From NCBI RefSeq assembly GCF_964340395.1, contig NC_135562.1:3745134-3792633 (forward strand): DNA of 47,500 nucleotides, read 5' to 3'. This DNA is from Glandiceps talaboti (lineage: Eukaryota > Hemichordata > Enteropneusta > Spengelidae). Both the position numbers and the translations under genes were made by a program. A model generated the notes under the pieces. It searched no databases. It worked only from the letters and a program-made list of their open reading frames with translations, and had not been told where the DNA came from. Below, in pieces: positions 1 to 19,138 of this stretch (within the stretch, counting starts at the first letter, position 1; the number at the start of each line of letters is the position of its first letter).

Positions 1-267
1 CGATAAAATCTATCGAAATACCATGCTTTAGTAAACTTATTGAAAAGAATGCGAATAACAGATTTTGTAGGCGGCATAGCCCTACCTATAGGTGCATTCT
101 GTGTGATGACTGTTTGTCTTCCAATCGAATGATTATACAATTTTAATTATGTCAACAACATTAAGATTCTTTCATATGGCATTTATGTTTCCTGAAAAAA
201 ACAACTGAATTTAATTCACAATATATTGAATATATATCAATATAAAAATAATCAAATTTATACTCAC

Positions 268-6414
<6,147 letters not shown>

Positions 6415-8068
6415 CTGGAAAGATTAAAAGTACATGTTATGTCGGCTGTGGTGGTGGTGGTGGTAGTGGGAGACGAAAAAATGGAGATGCGAAGGGCCAT
6501 GATATACTTTACTCTTGATTTGAACCAAATTAAACCTCATGGTGGGTCGTTTAGACTTGCCATGTGAGAAGGACACTCTTCCCCCTCCCCACTACTAATC
6601 AAAGTTCAGATCTATTTGTAAAGAAATAGTTTATTTATAATTATAGGTGCTGATGTTTATTACCAATATTATTTAAATGTAATGCACTATACAACTGAAC
6701 ATCTCAAGAATGTGGTGTGTGTGTGTGTGTGTGTGTGTGGGGGGTTTACGTATAATTGCACATAAAATATGTGTGGCGGGGGAGGGGCGACGTAAATTCT
6801 TGGGTTCATTTTGGCAGAGGAGCATTAAAATTATCTGAGAGGACTGTGAATATATTTCACCAAAATATTTTCTCCTCAGGGCATTCTCGTTCTATTACCT
6901 CTTTATCTCTCTCACTGTACATTGTGGTTTTCATTCTACTGATAAGATTGTGAATTTACAACGTCTGGTCATTGACACCACTTTATAGCCTGTAGAAATA
7001 GACAAAGTAATTTAGAATTTAGGAATTTTGAAAAATCATCAATACAATCAGCCCGCATGACCTGGATGTTTTCTCGTCTATCTTACGAAACTATGGTATG
7101 AAATGGGGAACATGTCTTTGAACAGAGTGGGCTGTTTGTGAAAATGCCAGTCTTATTCACATTGTTCACTTATATGGCAGCTATTTGCTTAGTGATATGT
7201 GAATGATACTTAATTTCATCAAACCAGTTGCGCCCCTCATTTGGCGTGTGTTGTTCTCCTTGGTGTTAATTTTGTGGTTACTCTTATCAGTAATGGAATT
7301 GTAAATGGAATCAATACTTGGCATTTTTTTCTAAATGCAGTCTTGGATGTATGCCTTAATCGCGACTTTGTGATGACCCGGTGTGATGACCTTGGGTGAG
7401 GTTAGTGCTACATTGCAATAACGTAGATTGTACTTTGATATATCACACCCGTTTCCATACCATTGTGCAAACCTTGCAATCTGTAAATACAACACTTACC
7501 GCTACGTGCACCGATTTCCAACAATGCTATCAAGACTTGATTGACGTGTAAAGTCATGTCAAGGAACGTCCAAGTGTGGAACAATGTTCTGGCACAAGGC
7601 TGTCGACTGAATCTGACAAGTACAGTGTACACTAATTGTCAAAAGAGATTTGACACACACAGTTTCAAATAAATGATATATAGACCACACATTTGTCATG
7701 TGATGTATGTTTCTGTTTGTCAAGGGGTCAGACAGATAACCTTTTAGCTGCAATAGTTAAGCTATTAATGAAAATAGAAAGACTTGTGGGCAACATTTCA
7801 AATCATAACGTTATGTACAATTAGGCACAACGGCTATGTACCACAATTATACGGGTAAGTCTGACTTTATCGTTGGTCAGTGTTGCCCCAGTCCTAATCC
7901 AGCTACTTCTTTCGTGTGTATTGACCCCGCATGCTGACTGGACAGTTTTAATATATTCAGATTCTGGTCAACGACATTTTAAATCCAGACAGCCGACTCT
8001 CTGGGTTACCTTAGTCCAGTATTTAAGTCAAAACACACTAACCTGAAACCGTTGAGGGTGCAGGACAG

Positions 8069-8190
8069 GCATTTTCGTGTATTTGACCCAAGGTTTATCT
8101 AACTACCCGAGCTCAGCCCATCCCACGAGCGTCCATGTCTGATGGACCTTGTTTCATTAAGTAATCACACACACACACACACACACACAC
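8069..8190. repeat. Short interspersed repeat with CA tail, copy 1
   Basis: TTTTCGTGTATTTG-CCCAAGG, CCCGAGCTCAGC, ATCCCACGAGCG and ATGGACCTTGTTTC, ending in (CA)n, match 19730-19840 with about 85-90% identity by eye. SINE-like in size and tail, but no Pol III boxes were recognised. Confidence 0.55.
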
Positions 8191-8578
8191 TTGAATGGAA
8201 CCTAATAGACGTAGAGCTATTGGCCTGTAATTTGGCATCTATTCAATGCAACTGAAAACATGGTCATCAAGCCTTACATTTTTGTATCAAAGTCGCTGTA
8301 AAATACTTTGTAGGTGACTAGAAACGGTAACCTACCATTTCTCATTCAGTTCCCCATTCAGTTTGTCAGAGTACGGATCTTTTAAAGTCAGTAATATATT
8401 ATGTATCATATATTCTTAATTTATTCATACAATTATTTACATTTTACATTAACCTAAATACGGCATTAAACCAGCCTTAACTTAGAAACTTAGTTTTGAT
8501 TTAAGATATAAGGTGATAAATGAAGGTAATAAAGTACATTTCTTGTTGACGCAAAAACTGATTTGAAACAAGGACGGA

Positions 8579-8584
8579 TTTATT
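8579..8584 (-). terminator. Candidate poly(A) signal, copy A
   Basis: AATAAA on the minus strand, about 130 bases after the TAA of copy A. The surrounding 8425-8600 is similar to 27075-27230 downstream of copy B, as expected for shared 3' flanking sequence. Confidence 0.4.
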
Positions 8585-8716
8585 ATCATCATCAATAGCA
8601 TTATTACTTCATTTATAGCACTATCATTTTTTCAGCCTGGAATGTAGTATATAGCTGGGACATGTAACAATGTTAAATGCCAGCTCTATTTAGATTGTCA
8701 AACAATTAATGTTTCC

Positions 8717-11700
8717 TTAGTCTTCGAGCGGTTTAGAAATCCGGGGTATACTGTTTGCATTTCCACTTGTCGTCGCTTCACAGGACACTTTGCTAGATTT
8801 TGGTTCTTCCCTGTATAAGAAATCAAAATGACTAGTCAGTATCCATAAATTATACATGAATAAAAACGGATATCTTACCTTCTGTTAATGTGTGATATGT
8901 TGGTACCATCTTGAAATGAACAATTTGTTTGTGAACAGTGACAAGCAAAAATCAATATTTCCATATCAAACACTGCTCGTCTTTGTTTCAAGAAAGGGTT
9001 AATTTATGAATTTGGTTAGTTCAAGATATATATAAAACTCCACATAACGTTAAAGTTGTTCGTGTACTTGATTAGAATTGATTTACACTGCATAAGACAC
9101 AACTTATACATTAAAGCACAACGACATACGAACATGGAGAGGTGTTCACCTTCTCTTTGCAAGTATAGCCTTATTCTCGTTTATTCTGGAATCTGTTATA
9201 GGGAAAAACCATAGAAATATCATAGACACCAGTGTAAGACAGATTGGTACGACTGACATTAAAATCCTCATGGTCATGGCTACTGAGTCGGGTTGTTGAG
9301 AAGCACCTGTTTCATACCCAGCAAATCTGTAATTAGAAATATATAGTTATATTTGTGACAAGTTCTGACAATTCTGTTTTAAATTTCCTCATTGCTGCCT
9401 AACATATAAATTAATTTTCAATTTGACATAAATGAGTTGACATATCTTTAGAAGCAAAAACACCAATTAGGCAATATAGGAGCATCGCAGAATCAATCCA
9501 GATATAAGCCTTGTTATGTATATAAAACTATAGTAAACACAACAAGGCATTGATGGGATATTGATTCCATGGCAGCCAGTCAAGTCAAATGCGTTCTGAC
9601 ACCTTGAAAGGAAAACTTCAACGGATGATACAAAGGAAATTGCTTTACAAAAACCCTTGAAAAATAATCACTTGCTTACTCAAGATGACAGAATATATAC
9701 AGAGTAAACCTTACCCGAGAACTAAAGTGGACATTCCTAACCCAGTACCATTCAATAGTTTGTTAAAGGATTGGAAAAACGAGTAAAAGATGGCATCATT
9801 TCTCTTTTCTGTCTTTACAAAATAGTCATCTATGACATCTGGGAACATTGACCTAAACAAAGTGAAAAAATATTGCTTTATTATACATTTATCCTTTATG
9901 AATTCAAATTAGTATAACATCAAGGAAAACGACAACATTTACTACTGTGACTTAAATGTGTTGGTCATTTAGACACAATCAAAGTAAAATGGTCTGTTGG
10001 GTTATGTAAAGAGTAAAAAATTAAAAGTAAAAAGCAAACTCTATAGAAATAAATATCACTTCATAGACTTCAACTGATAATACTTGTTACATACCGTGAA
10101 GTAATATTTCATAATTAATAAGCTTAAAAGTATGCAATTTCTTGATTAGACGAAATTATCTTGCAATTAGTTAACATATCCTTTTTTTTTCTATTGTTCA
10201 AATCCCACAGAAACTGTTTTGCATATCTACGTTTATATATTAGTGTTCCGCTGCTCACGTTCTGTTTCTGTTTTTTTTGCAAATAATGTATGTTCTTTGA
10301 TGAAAGCCGCAGGGAATATGAAAAATAAAAACAACTGTTTACCCACCATGGCAAAAGTTGAATACATGACAATCCAGTCCCCAAGAGAAAGCAGAAGATA
10401 AATGCAACTACTATATCGTTTTCAGGTAGAAATAAAAGGGACGCCATTATGGGGATGAGAAGCTGTGAAGAAAGAATATCTGTGTAATATTAAAACACAT
10501 CTAACTTAGAATTTACAACTAACAAACTCTTAAATAATCATAACCATTTCGAAAGAGATGTCAGAACTTTCGACGAAAACAGTCGAATTCTATGAATGCT
10601 ATCATATTTCCTGGCTTATTAAACAATTTCTATACTTAATCTATTTTGCATGATGCATGTGGTCATTTTTAAAACCAAAACAAAGCAAATGTTGGTTAAA
10701 TTAAAACAAATATTGCAGAATATGTTGAGTAATGTATATCATATTGACACCTTACCAGTTGTCCTATCACCAACGTCTTCTTTTTGCCAATCTTGGTTAA
10801 AAGTTTCTGCCAAACTGGCATTGAGAGGACAATTGATACCTACACATGGATATGAATAGAAATAATATATATAAAACAATTTGTTGGTAAATTGTCCATA
10901 TAGACACATCTAATGAGATATTTATACTACATATACACGTAACAAACAAACAAACAAACAAATAAACAAACAGACAGACAAACGAACGAACGAAAATTAT
11001 AATGATACTCATAGGGACCATAAGATAAGAAATGGGTATTTATTTCGATTTTGTTGACTGAAACAACCTTACTGTATTGTGTTTGTAACTCAATAATTAT
11101 AACAAAAAGTATGACAAATTTGTTATTGTGTACAGTGATTTCTAACATAAATTCCGTGAACACAACTTATCACTACGTCAAGTCAAGTGTGTCCAACAGA
11201 CGCATATGTGTATTGTAACATCAAATTGCATGAACAGTTTGCTTGCTTGTATGTATGACATTTTTTATCAGTGATTACGTGTGTCTACCCAGTTTGTTTA
11301 TACATCAATAATTACAGTAATGTATATGACATCTTGCTTTGATTAGAAACATTTTGAAATACAAAACAGGTCACCGACAATTAAAAATATCTATAGACCA
11401 TTGCACCAATAAAGCAAATTACTGTTAAAAAATAATAAACAAGTCGGCAAATTTTCGAACTTTGTAATAGAACACAATGCGTTGAAAACTTTCATTAAGT
11501 GAGAAAGGTCAAATTGTGCAAACAATTGGTGTATATAACTCACCTGTAAAATAATAAGACCATAGTAAAATAAGTCAATATGTAGAGCATATAGTAAATA
11601 CAGAGTTGTGTTACTAATTACCATCTGAAAGACAGGACAATTAAGATTCATAGTGTTAGTCGTCATAAACATCATTTTGAATATATATAAACAGAGAATT

Positions 11701-14700
11701 TACTTACAGGACAGACTTTTACTCCATCTACTTTGAAGAAAAACCATTGCTTATATGGTAATATACTTAGGCAAATACGTCCTCTCTTTCATTCATATGC
11801 ACAATATCTTGGTGCCGCCATGTGTCAAGTAGCACAATAATGTGTGTGTGTGTGTGTGCGCGTGTGCGTGTGCGTGTGCGTGTGTGTGTGTGTATGTGTG
11901 TGTGTGTGGGTGTGTAATTTACCAAAGGCACTTCTGTTGTATATTTCATTTTCAGGTACAAGTTGCTCATGTACGAGCCAAACGTTAGAGGTAGCCGATT
12001 ATGGGTACAATAAGTACAAGTGCACCAAACTCACTTGTAGGGTCAGCAAACTAAACAGAAAGCAGGGAAGTCCGATGATAAAAGGACGGTGTGAAAATAC
12101 ACTCTTCATGCTTATCCACACATTATCTTTTCCTCCCCGCTTTGAAACGTAAATATCTAGATAATAATAATAATAATAATAATAATAGATTTAAATTAAT
12201 TCGTTAATCAAAACAGCAAAAATTCATGTTAAGTTGACCCCACATTTGAAAATTGAAATGAAAAAAAAATATTATAAAAAAACCCAGGAAATCCTCGCAA
12301 TAATCTCACAAATATCATATATAAAATGAATTACTAAGGGCTAAACCACAAATTCATGTTTCTACACACATACAAAATCCTAGTGTGACACACACACATG
12401 CACGCGCGCAATTTGCTGCATTTGTTAAATTAACAAAGTTTATATCATGTGTGAGGATCCTTGAATGTTTGGTTATTACCTTTCTTTTCTTTGGTCCCTA
12501 GTATAAGAACGAGACTACACACCAAAGCCACACCAATAATAGTTAAAGCCGCAGCCATAAATGTTCTTTCCTGGAAATTTGAGAAAAAATGAAAATGTGT
12601 GCAAGTGTGTTAATTATAACTGAACTTTGTACTGCATATCTATACCAAATGAAAGTAATACCCTTCATATAATACTTGATAAAGTTTTTTGTTGAATAAT
12701 TATACGATTTTGTGCATACTGTGTCACTTTTTTATCCAATTTTTTATGGTATGATTTTCTTTCACAATTATTTGAAGCACTTATATTATAAATGTTGTGC
12801 TACATATGTTTGCAATCGTGTCCTCACCATTGCGTTTCTTTCCTGTGGTGGTAGGGTTGATGCCACCGTTTCATTGATAGTTGTGTTCACAAATGGGTCG
12901 TCAAAGCTATCACTGTTCTCTACTGCTGCTAAGAATTGTGACAAAATAACATTAGCTAGCACTGTACCACACATTGAAAATACCATACCTACAAAAGAAA
13001 AATAGAGAAACTTTCAATTATCAAGGGTGTGGTGAAGTGGAAGTAACCTCTTACAATAAGTATAAATGGTATTTCTTATTATTTCCGAAATCATGTCGGG
13101 CTATCGCCCTAGTTAAATTAAGGTTCGAAATATAAATTATTACCTCGACCCACGTTCTCCTAGATTTTCTGCTATAGAAATTTATGGTTTTCTTGGAAAA
13201 TTACAATCGAAATGTCAATTATCAAATTCGCAAACTTATTTGATCCTGTCTAATCTTGACAAAGAGTGTATTTAGGTCTGAGTTTACTACAACAGCTTTT
13301 GGTGCTGAGTTACTGGGGCAATACTGAATACAAAGTTTTCAGATCAAATTAGAAATCTCAGTCTAATGCAATACGTATGCAAGTGTCATAGAACGGTTAC
13401 GAATGTAGACCATAGAACAGCGAATGGGTCGAGACAACAGCGAGGCATCGAAGATACAGGTAATAGGGGTGTAAGTACTGTATGGAAGGGCACATTTTAT
13501 CATGTAAAAGGTTAAGCAGGTAAATTAATATCAGCAATTAGTACTTATTTATAACTGGTTTATAATGTTACCAGTGATGCCATGGGGTGTATTAAAATAA
13601 CCCATGAACATAGCTCACATAGTTTGTAGTACTTACGGTATGCCGTGGCTGAATCACGATCCTGTTGGTTATTACTCAAATACATAGTTAAAGATATGTA
13701 GGGAAGATTATAACACTATATGAAGTATAAACAGAAGGAGAGAGGTATTAGTACACCATCCATACTGAAATAAAGTTCAAACGATTCCCATTTGTGCAGA
13801 TACTGGAAAATCAAATGAGTTTACAAACCCGTGCAATGCAGTACAACTCTTGGAAGAAATCGTCAATTCGGGTAGTAAGGTAAGAATTATAACTAATAAT
13901 AAACCTTTATATTTCTTATGTTATGGTCATACGACATAATTGATGTCATCCTCATCATCATTTGTTGATGTTTATTATTATTGTTTATTTTTACTATTAA
14001 ATATGAAGAAATTCAATCCATCAACATTCATATTCTTACCGTTAGAACTGTCAGGAAAACCATGTACATAATAACATAGTAGGCAAATTTAAGATCATCA
14101 ATAATATCTGGCACAACCCAAAGGGAGAAGAATGAAACCATGACGAACGGAAGTGAAAAAACTATCCTGAAAAGAAGAAGTTACGGACACAATGAGCAGA
14201 ATTAAGAATGAGAGTTCCTTACACTTTGATAACTCATTTACATAAGGCATTCCAGATGATTTAGAAGGAAAATGCGAATGTCTTGTCACTACGAGTCGCT
14301 AAAGGAGAACGAGTAGTGGAAAACCCTTAGGTCATGAGTATTTTCTGCCTGAATGCCAAAACATAATTTATGAACGTTCTGAAAAAATAATGGCAATTTG
14401 GAACGTTTTGACTCATATTTTGAGCACCTCAAAACCAGTGACGTAGACACAGGATATTGTGACGTAGAACAACCAGTGTAGAGAATCCGTGTTTTCTGTC
14501 AAAAGACAATAACTTGGCTTGTGCATGAAACAATTTTGTTTATCATATCCCTTGTTTCATTTTATCTGCACGTCTGCACAACATCGTGAATTTGCTAATA
14601 GTACAATTTGTTTCAAATACTAGGATGTCAACATTTATTTCACAACAGTGTTCTGAGTGATGAAATAGTAATTATTGGTATATTGGGCATTTTGTCAATG

Positions 14701-17700
14701 CAATACTTACATCTTTCTAGTGAACCGTGTATACTTATCAATATTAGTAGGTGTCCATATATTCTTTGGTTAACTTTGCAAGTTACAAAGGTATATTGAC
14801 AGATAAAACCTTTAAAAACATTAATTGACCTTACCATGGTTTCATTTTCCCAAATCTACTGTCCAGTTTGTTAATAATAATACCTATAGTTGGGTTAGCG
14901 ATGGCTTCCCATGCCCTTCCACCGAACATCACAACACTGGCGTGGGCAGGTTGTATCTGTACAAAATAATACACACCTGAATGAACGATTGAAAGATAAA
15001 ATATCTACGAGTTTTACTTGTGTGCTGTAAATGTGTTTCGAAGCCATTACTAAAATAACTTTTCGCAATGTCAAATTGATTTTTGACTTACAATCATTCT
15101 CGCATGATCCTCTGCTTCTTGTAAGAACGTTTTGATTAGTAACCAGAGTTGTTTATATTCTCCAAGGTTTATGGCTGTAAAGCAGACATAAACACTGTCT
15201 CAAATTAGCCAAAATATTTTAAGGAAAATTCTACTCCAAAAAACGTATTGACGTAATGTGATTTGAGTTAAGCTGCATGACATATCCCTAACATCATATA
15301 AGACTAACAAGAAGAAGTTCAAATTGTTGTTAAAAGCTGTCAGTTGAACCTAAAAAGTAACAGTACAAGGTAATTGAGCATATTTGAAATACGTATAAAA
15401 CAACAAGATCCATTTTCATAGACAACAAATAGAAGACACGGGTTGTTGTTTCTTGAGAGATATTGACATTCAGTGTATCATATTTTGTGTCATCCACATG
15501 ACAACATATAATGAGTCTTCATGTGTCATGTCATTCAGAATAGGTAATAAAAAGAATAGATTAGAATCAAATGCATTAATTCATATATCAGTCTCTGCTA
15601 GTTTGTATGAAGATTTGAAAATTCAAGGGATAACTAGATATTATTCACAATACTTGTCTTCCTTCAACAAATGGAAATACGAGTGCCGTAAGGGTTCTTG
15701 TCACCAAGAGTCGCTAGACTATTAGTATTCAAGATTGAATGACAAAAACGAAGGTTAATATTATTCCTAAACGAGCATAATTTATGAAGAATCTTATTCC
15801 TAAACGAGCATAATTTATAAAGAATCGGGGGGAACAATGGCGATTCGGAACGTTTTGAGAACCACAGAAACATTGACGTAGATACGAATTGTCGTGAGAT
15901 AGAACGGACAGAGTTTATATTCCATATTTTATGTTCGAAGACAATAACTTGGCTTGTGAATGGTATCAATTATGGTTATGAAAAGTAAAGACTTATAAGT
16001 ACCATCAAAAGGAAATACAAAAGTATTTAATATATACATTACCATTGCAACCTCCAATAAAAACAATGTCAAGTAAGCGCTGATCATACCCGCCTTCACT
16101 AAAAATGTAACTCCACCGGCACCATAGCAAACTTTGGATAGTGTACCCAACGGTTTATTATCTACTGTCGTTGTTGTAGCACGATCTTTCTCAAGTAGAG
16201 GTTGCTTCTGAAAAGGTTAAATTGTACACAGTGTGTTATGTTGTTGGTGCCGCTATTAATGGAAGAAAGGAAGGAGAAAGAGGAGGGTGAGAGGATGACG
16301 GATAAGACGATTGTGATGGTGACAAATGATGACGAACAATATGATAGAGAATATTGTGAAGGTGGTGGTGGTAGTGGTGGTGGTGGTGGTCATGATGATG
16401 ATGATGATGTAGAGGAGGAGGAGGAGGAGAAGGAGAGGAGGACGAAGAAGGATTATTGATGACTAAAGACGAAATATTGCGACAGTAACAGTGTCTTATG
16501 ACCTGTCAAGATAGGAGATGGTCAATTATGAGAATTAAGTGAATGTTTAAGAGAGTAGAGATGGGTATATAGAGATGAGATGGGGACACAGAGAAACAAT
16601 GGCATGGCAACACCACATACTACGTATACACAGAAAATACTTATTGCTACTTTGAGAGGTGCAATTGACTAAGCAAAAATCAATATATCAATGTTACGAT
16701 TTAAGAAATTAGAATTTACCCAATAATTTACCAACGTTTAGCCACTATCACAACTGATAATCCAGTGCTATTATATTACCCTTCGCTATGTTAGTTTGTT
16801 TTCGAATACTTGTATTACTTTCTGATCTTCGCACACAGCTGACAGACCAAGTAATAACACTCGAATCACTCTCATTTCTCATATCCGACTCAACTTCTGT
16901 ATGTACGTACCAGGATCACACTTGAACTTTAGGGAATTAGCTCAGACTATGCACAGTTTGTGTTTTAAAGATCTACACTGGAAATCAATGCAAACACCCA
17001 GCATAGTGCCTCGTTCATTGACTTCCCGCGAAGCCAAGTGCCAAGTACTGAACTGAAGTGCCTGTCCCAAGTGTACTTTATTGTGACGTCCTTAAAGTCT
17101 AAATTTACATAACACATGGCCAATGGCCAAATAATTAATGCACTCCATATACGCTTTTCTGGGCGTCATCATGCCCTAAAAGTGTTCTCAAAACATTGAT
17201 GAATGATCACTATGAATCCTAGATATTTATGAAATGCAGACTGCCGTCTCATGTATTCGAGTATGCTTGGAATCCTGTGTGGTCTGAATCCGATATCCTT
17301 GAGACAGTCTATTGACCTTTCAGTCAAACTAGGACATTCGATGTTGTTAAAATATTAAGTTTACTGAAAATATGAATATGTCATCTGTGACACTTGCATA
17401 CCTTTGAAACACGGTTGAACGCCCGAAGAACATTCCCACCATACTATTTTGGACAAGTGTTTTGACAAAATGTAACATTTATTCACCACATTTGCATACC
17501 AGGTATCTGATCGTCAAGCACTGACTTTTTGATGACCTACATGTACATATCAATCAAATGTCAGGCCTATCAACATAGTGGTTTTTAATATGACAAAAAT
17601 GACATTTTCTAAATTTGAGGGTCATTTACTTGATTACTTCGCCTTGACTAAGTAATTCAATTCAAAGCATAGATAATAATATTTCCTTTAGATACAACAG

Positions 17701-17861
17701 TAATCAGCCTTTCTGTTTTTATTTATTTTAAGTCCTTTTAATTTAATCAATATATTCATCCTAATTTGTATATCAGCGATGGGTTCAATCTGCCTAGAGC
17801 AACTCTTTAGTAAGATAAATTATGGTTTATCACTTACCTCGTCATACTTCTCACCGTCCAT
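8717..17861 (-). CDS. MFSD2-like: MFSD2-like MFS transporter, copy A (complete, 14 exons)
   Basis: Exons: 17838-17861, 16043-16207, 14835-14956, 14040-14166, 13637-13715, 12828-12988, 12480-12570, 12035-12156, 11544-11624, 10756-10839, 10347-10462, 9715-9852, 9150-9326, 8717-8810 (TAA). All borders are GT/AG, phases join, total 526 residues, the usual MFSD2A/B size (about 500-545). Motifs in order: [11 protein letters not shown] and GKMKPW (helix II and the loop after it, residues about 76-104), [11 protein letters not shown] (helix IV/V region), a hydrophilic loop in exon 6 with an N-x-T sequon and two extra codons relative to copy B, LLPWSMFPDVIDDY spanning exons 11-12, and GFAGYETGA in exon 13. 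These match the lysophosphatidylcholine symporter family; substrate is inferred. The C-terminal tail differs completely from copies B and C. An in-frame ATG 12 bases upstream (17871-17873) could add MKYI. An AATAAA lies at 8579-8584 downstream. The Na+-site aspartates are Glu80 and Asn84 here. Confidence 0.92.
10940..10995. repeat. (AAAC)n(CAGA)n microsatellite
   Basis: Short tetranucleotide array in the intron before exon 10 of copy A. Confidence 0.85.
11841..11915. repeat. (TG)n microsatellite, copy A intron 8
   Basis: TG array interrupted by GCG. Copies B (31157-31220) and C (42124-42200) have TG arrays at the same intron position, so the array predates the split of A from B/C. Confidence 0.9.
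12160..12187. repeat. (AAT)n microsatellite
   Basis: Trinucleotide array adjacent to exon 8 of copy A. Confidence 0.85.
14270..14505. mobile_element. Family 2 interspersed repeat (single arm and tail), copy A
   Basis: Contains CACTACGAGTCGCTAAAG, CCCTTAGGTCATGAGTATTT, TTGGAACGTTTTGACTC and GTGACGTAGA, the reverse complement order of the 20560 and 36845 copies. Lies in intron 3 of copy A. Confidence 0.55.
15690..15930. mobile_element. Family 2 interspersed repeat, copy A intron 2
   Basis: Contains GTCACCAAGAGTCGCTAGAC, CGGAACGTTTTGAGAACCAC and TTGACGTAGATACG, degenerate relative to the other family 2 copies. An internal 27-bp tandem repeat (TTATTCCTAAACGAGCATAA) occurs at 15761-15818. Confidence 0.5.
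16255..16460. repeat. Purine-rich GGT/GAT/GAG tract in copy A intron 1
   Basis: Strand-asymmetric purine-rich tract with (GGT)n, (GAT)n and (GAG)n. It gives a chance acidic open frame (EEEEE, DDDDD) on the plus strand with no family resemblance. Confidence 0.8.
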
Positions 17862-17877
17862 TATGTATTTCATTAGA
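17862..17877 (-). other. 5' UTR part of coding exon 1, copy A
   Basis: Upstream of the ATG the minus strand shows TTTGTTTAG, a splice acceptor, 16 bases before the start codon. The same arrangement occurs in copies B (acceptor ending at 35966) and C (acceptor ending at 47100), supporting a 5' UTR intron in all three genes. Confidence 0.5.
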
Positions 17878-17965
17878 CTAAACAAAAGGCAATGGCTGCT
17901 GATTGGTATCACACTATAGCTGTTGAAGATAAAGTAATTTTTAATCCATGCAATAATCACATACA

Positions 17966-17996
<31 letters not shown>

Positions 17997-18125
17997 ATGT
18001 ATGTATGTATGTATGTATGTATGCATGCATATATGCATGCATGCATTTATGTATGTATGTATGTATGTATGTATGTATGTATGTATGTATGTATGTATGT
18101 ATGTATGTATGTATGTATGTATGTA

Positions 18126-18176
<51 letters not shown>

Positions 18177-18179
18177 ATG

Positions 18180-18208
<29 letters not shown>
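17966..18208. repeat. (TG)n(ATGT)n(CTGT)n(ATGT)n array in copy A 5' UTR intron
   Basis: About 240 bp of tetranucleotide repeats with an internal CATG-rich segment (18021-18049) and a CTGT block (18127-18175) inside ATGT blocks. It sits about 105 bp upstream of the ATG of copy A. Long open frames of MYVC/IHTY repeats are artefacts. Confidence 0.95.
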
Positions 18209-18210
<2 letters not shown>

Positions 18211-18441
18211 TAAAGATAATAACTAGCCATACACATGATATAATACCTTGGAAGTATAAAATTGGACGTTACACTGTAAAAATGGTGGAGTGAACGGCAA
18301 TACAAATATCTAAGTATAACAGTACTATTAAAATAAATTGAATTGGACTTTGGTATATGACACCCATAATGTTCTTTAAACGACTTCAGAAATTTGGTGA
18401 AAGGCTACCACATTATAACTCCGACTAATACATTCACTTAC

Positions 18442-18815
18442 CGTTGTTGAACTTGTGCTGAATCCCCACAATATACTCTCCTTGAAATGATTCGTATGTA
18501 AATTCGTGGCCATGAAAGTCCAAGCAGGTATCGAGTGTGGCTGTTTTAGGTATCGAGCGTGTCAGTTTTTTGAAACAGATTGTTTACTGAAGTGACTTGG
18601 GGGAGGGACAGTACCTGTCAATACAAAATGGCGCTGCTACATTTGTCAAAGAAAGCGTTGTATCTGGACTACAGAACTGATATGGTGTTATGACTGTGTG
18701 CATACAAGTCCGAATAAAGGACGTCAGCTGGATAACCTTTCACCCGGCATTGTTATGTTGATACGCACTGCCGCCAAACTGCCATGTATGATCAGTTTGA
18801 TTCTCTTGTTTGTAG
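18442..18815 (-). promoter_or_regulatory. Putative non-coding exon 1 and promoter block, copy A
   Basis: On the minus strand a donor (CAACAACG then GTAAGTGAATG) ends a probable 5' UTR exon at 18442. Upstream, about 18615-18815 is clearly similar to 36418-36630 upstream of copy B, including AAAATGGC-CTGCTA, TTGTATCTGGA, ATAACCTTTCACCCGG and GATTCTCT-GTTTGTA on the plus strand. No open frame fits a protein. The transcription start is not determined. Confidence 0.45.
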
Positions 18816-19104
18816 CACTGAGCATTTCCGTGGTGATACAAAGTGGAATATTATGGCATGGGATGACATTTATCACTACTATGGTCTGAGGTTTCGTCTC
18901 TGATCAAGATATACAAAGCTGGTGGGACAATGATTAATGAATATAATATTAGCCTCACATTAAAATAGATTATTGGTAACACGTACTAAAAACGAATGAA
19001 CAGACTAAAAGGTCATGTGAAGGCGCTATATTGTGGTAAATGCACAGCTCCCTGCGTGAAAATGTTCTGATATTAGCTCGCGTAAGGGGAGGTAATGTAA
19101 TGGC

Positions 19105-19138
<34 letters not shown>

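Larger units (their letters stand above)
6415..8716. other. Spacer: 5' region of copy 0 and 3' flank of copy A
   Basis: No conserved exon was recognised apart from uncertain first-exon candidates for copy 0 (minus-strand ATG at 8070-8072 with donor at 8042, or ATG near 7107 with donor near 7085). It contains a TG array (6714-6738), the SINE-like repeat (8069-8190), and 8425-8600, which aligns with 27075-27230 downstream of copy B. Confidence 0.6.

Noticed and set aside
16202-16459. Plus-strand acidic 85-residue open frame
   Set aside because: Purine-rich simple sequence (GGT, GAT, GAG) in an intron; composition only.
17820-18305. Open frames of IHTY, MYVC or TDRQ repeats on both strands
   Set aside because: They are translations of (ATGT)n and (CTGT)n microsatellite. 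The copy A first coding exon is only the last 24 bases plus 5' UTR.
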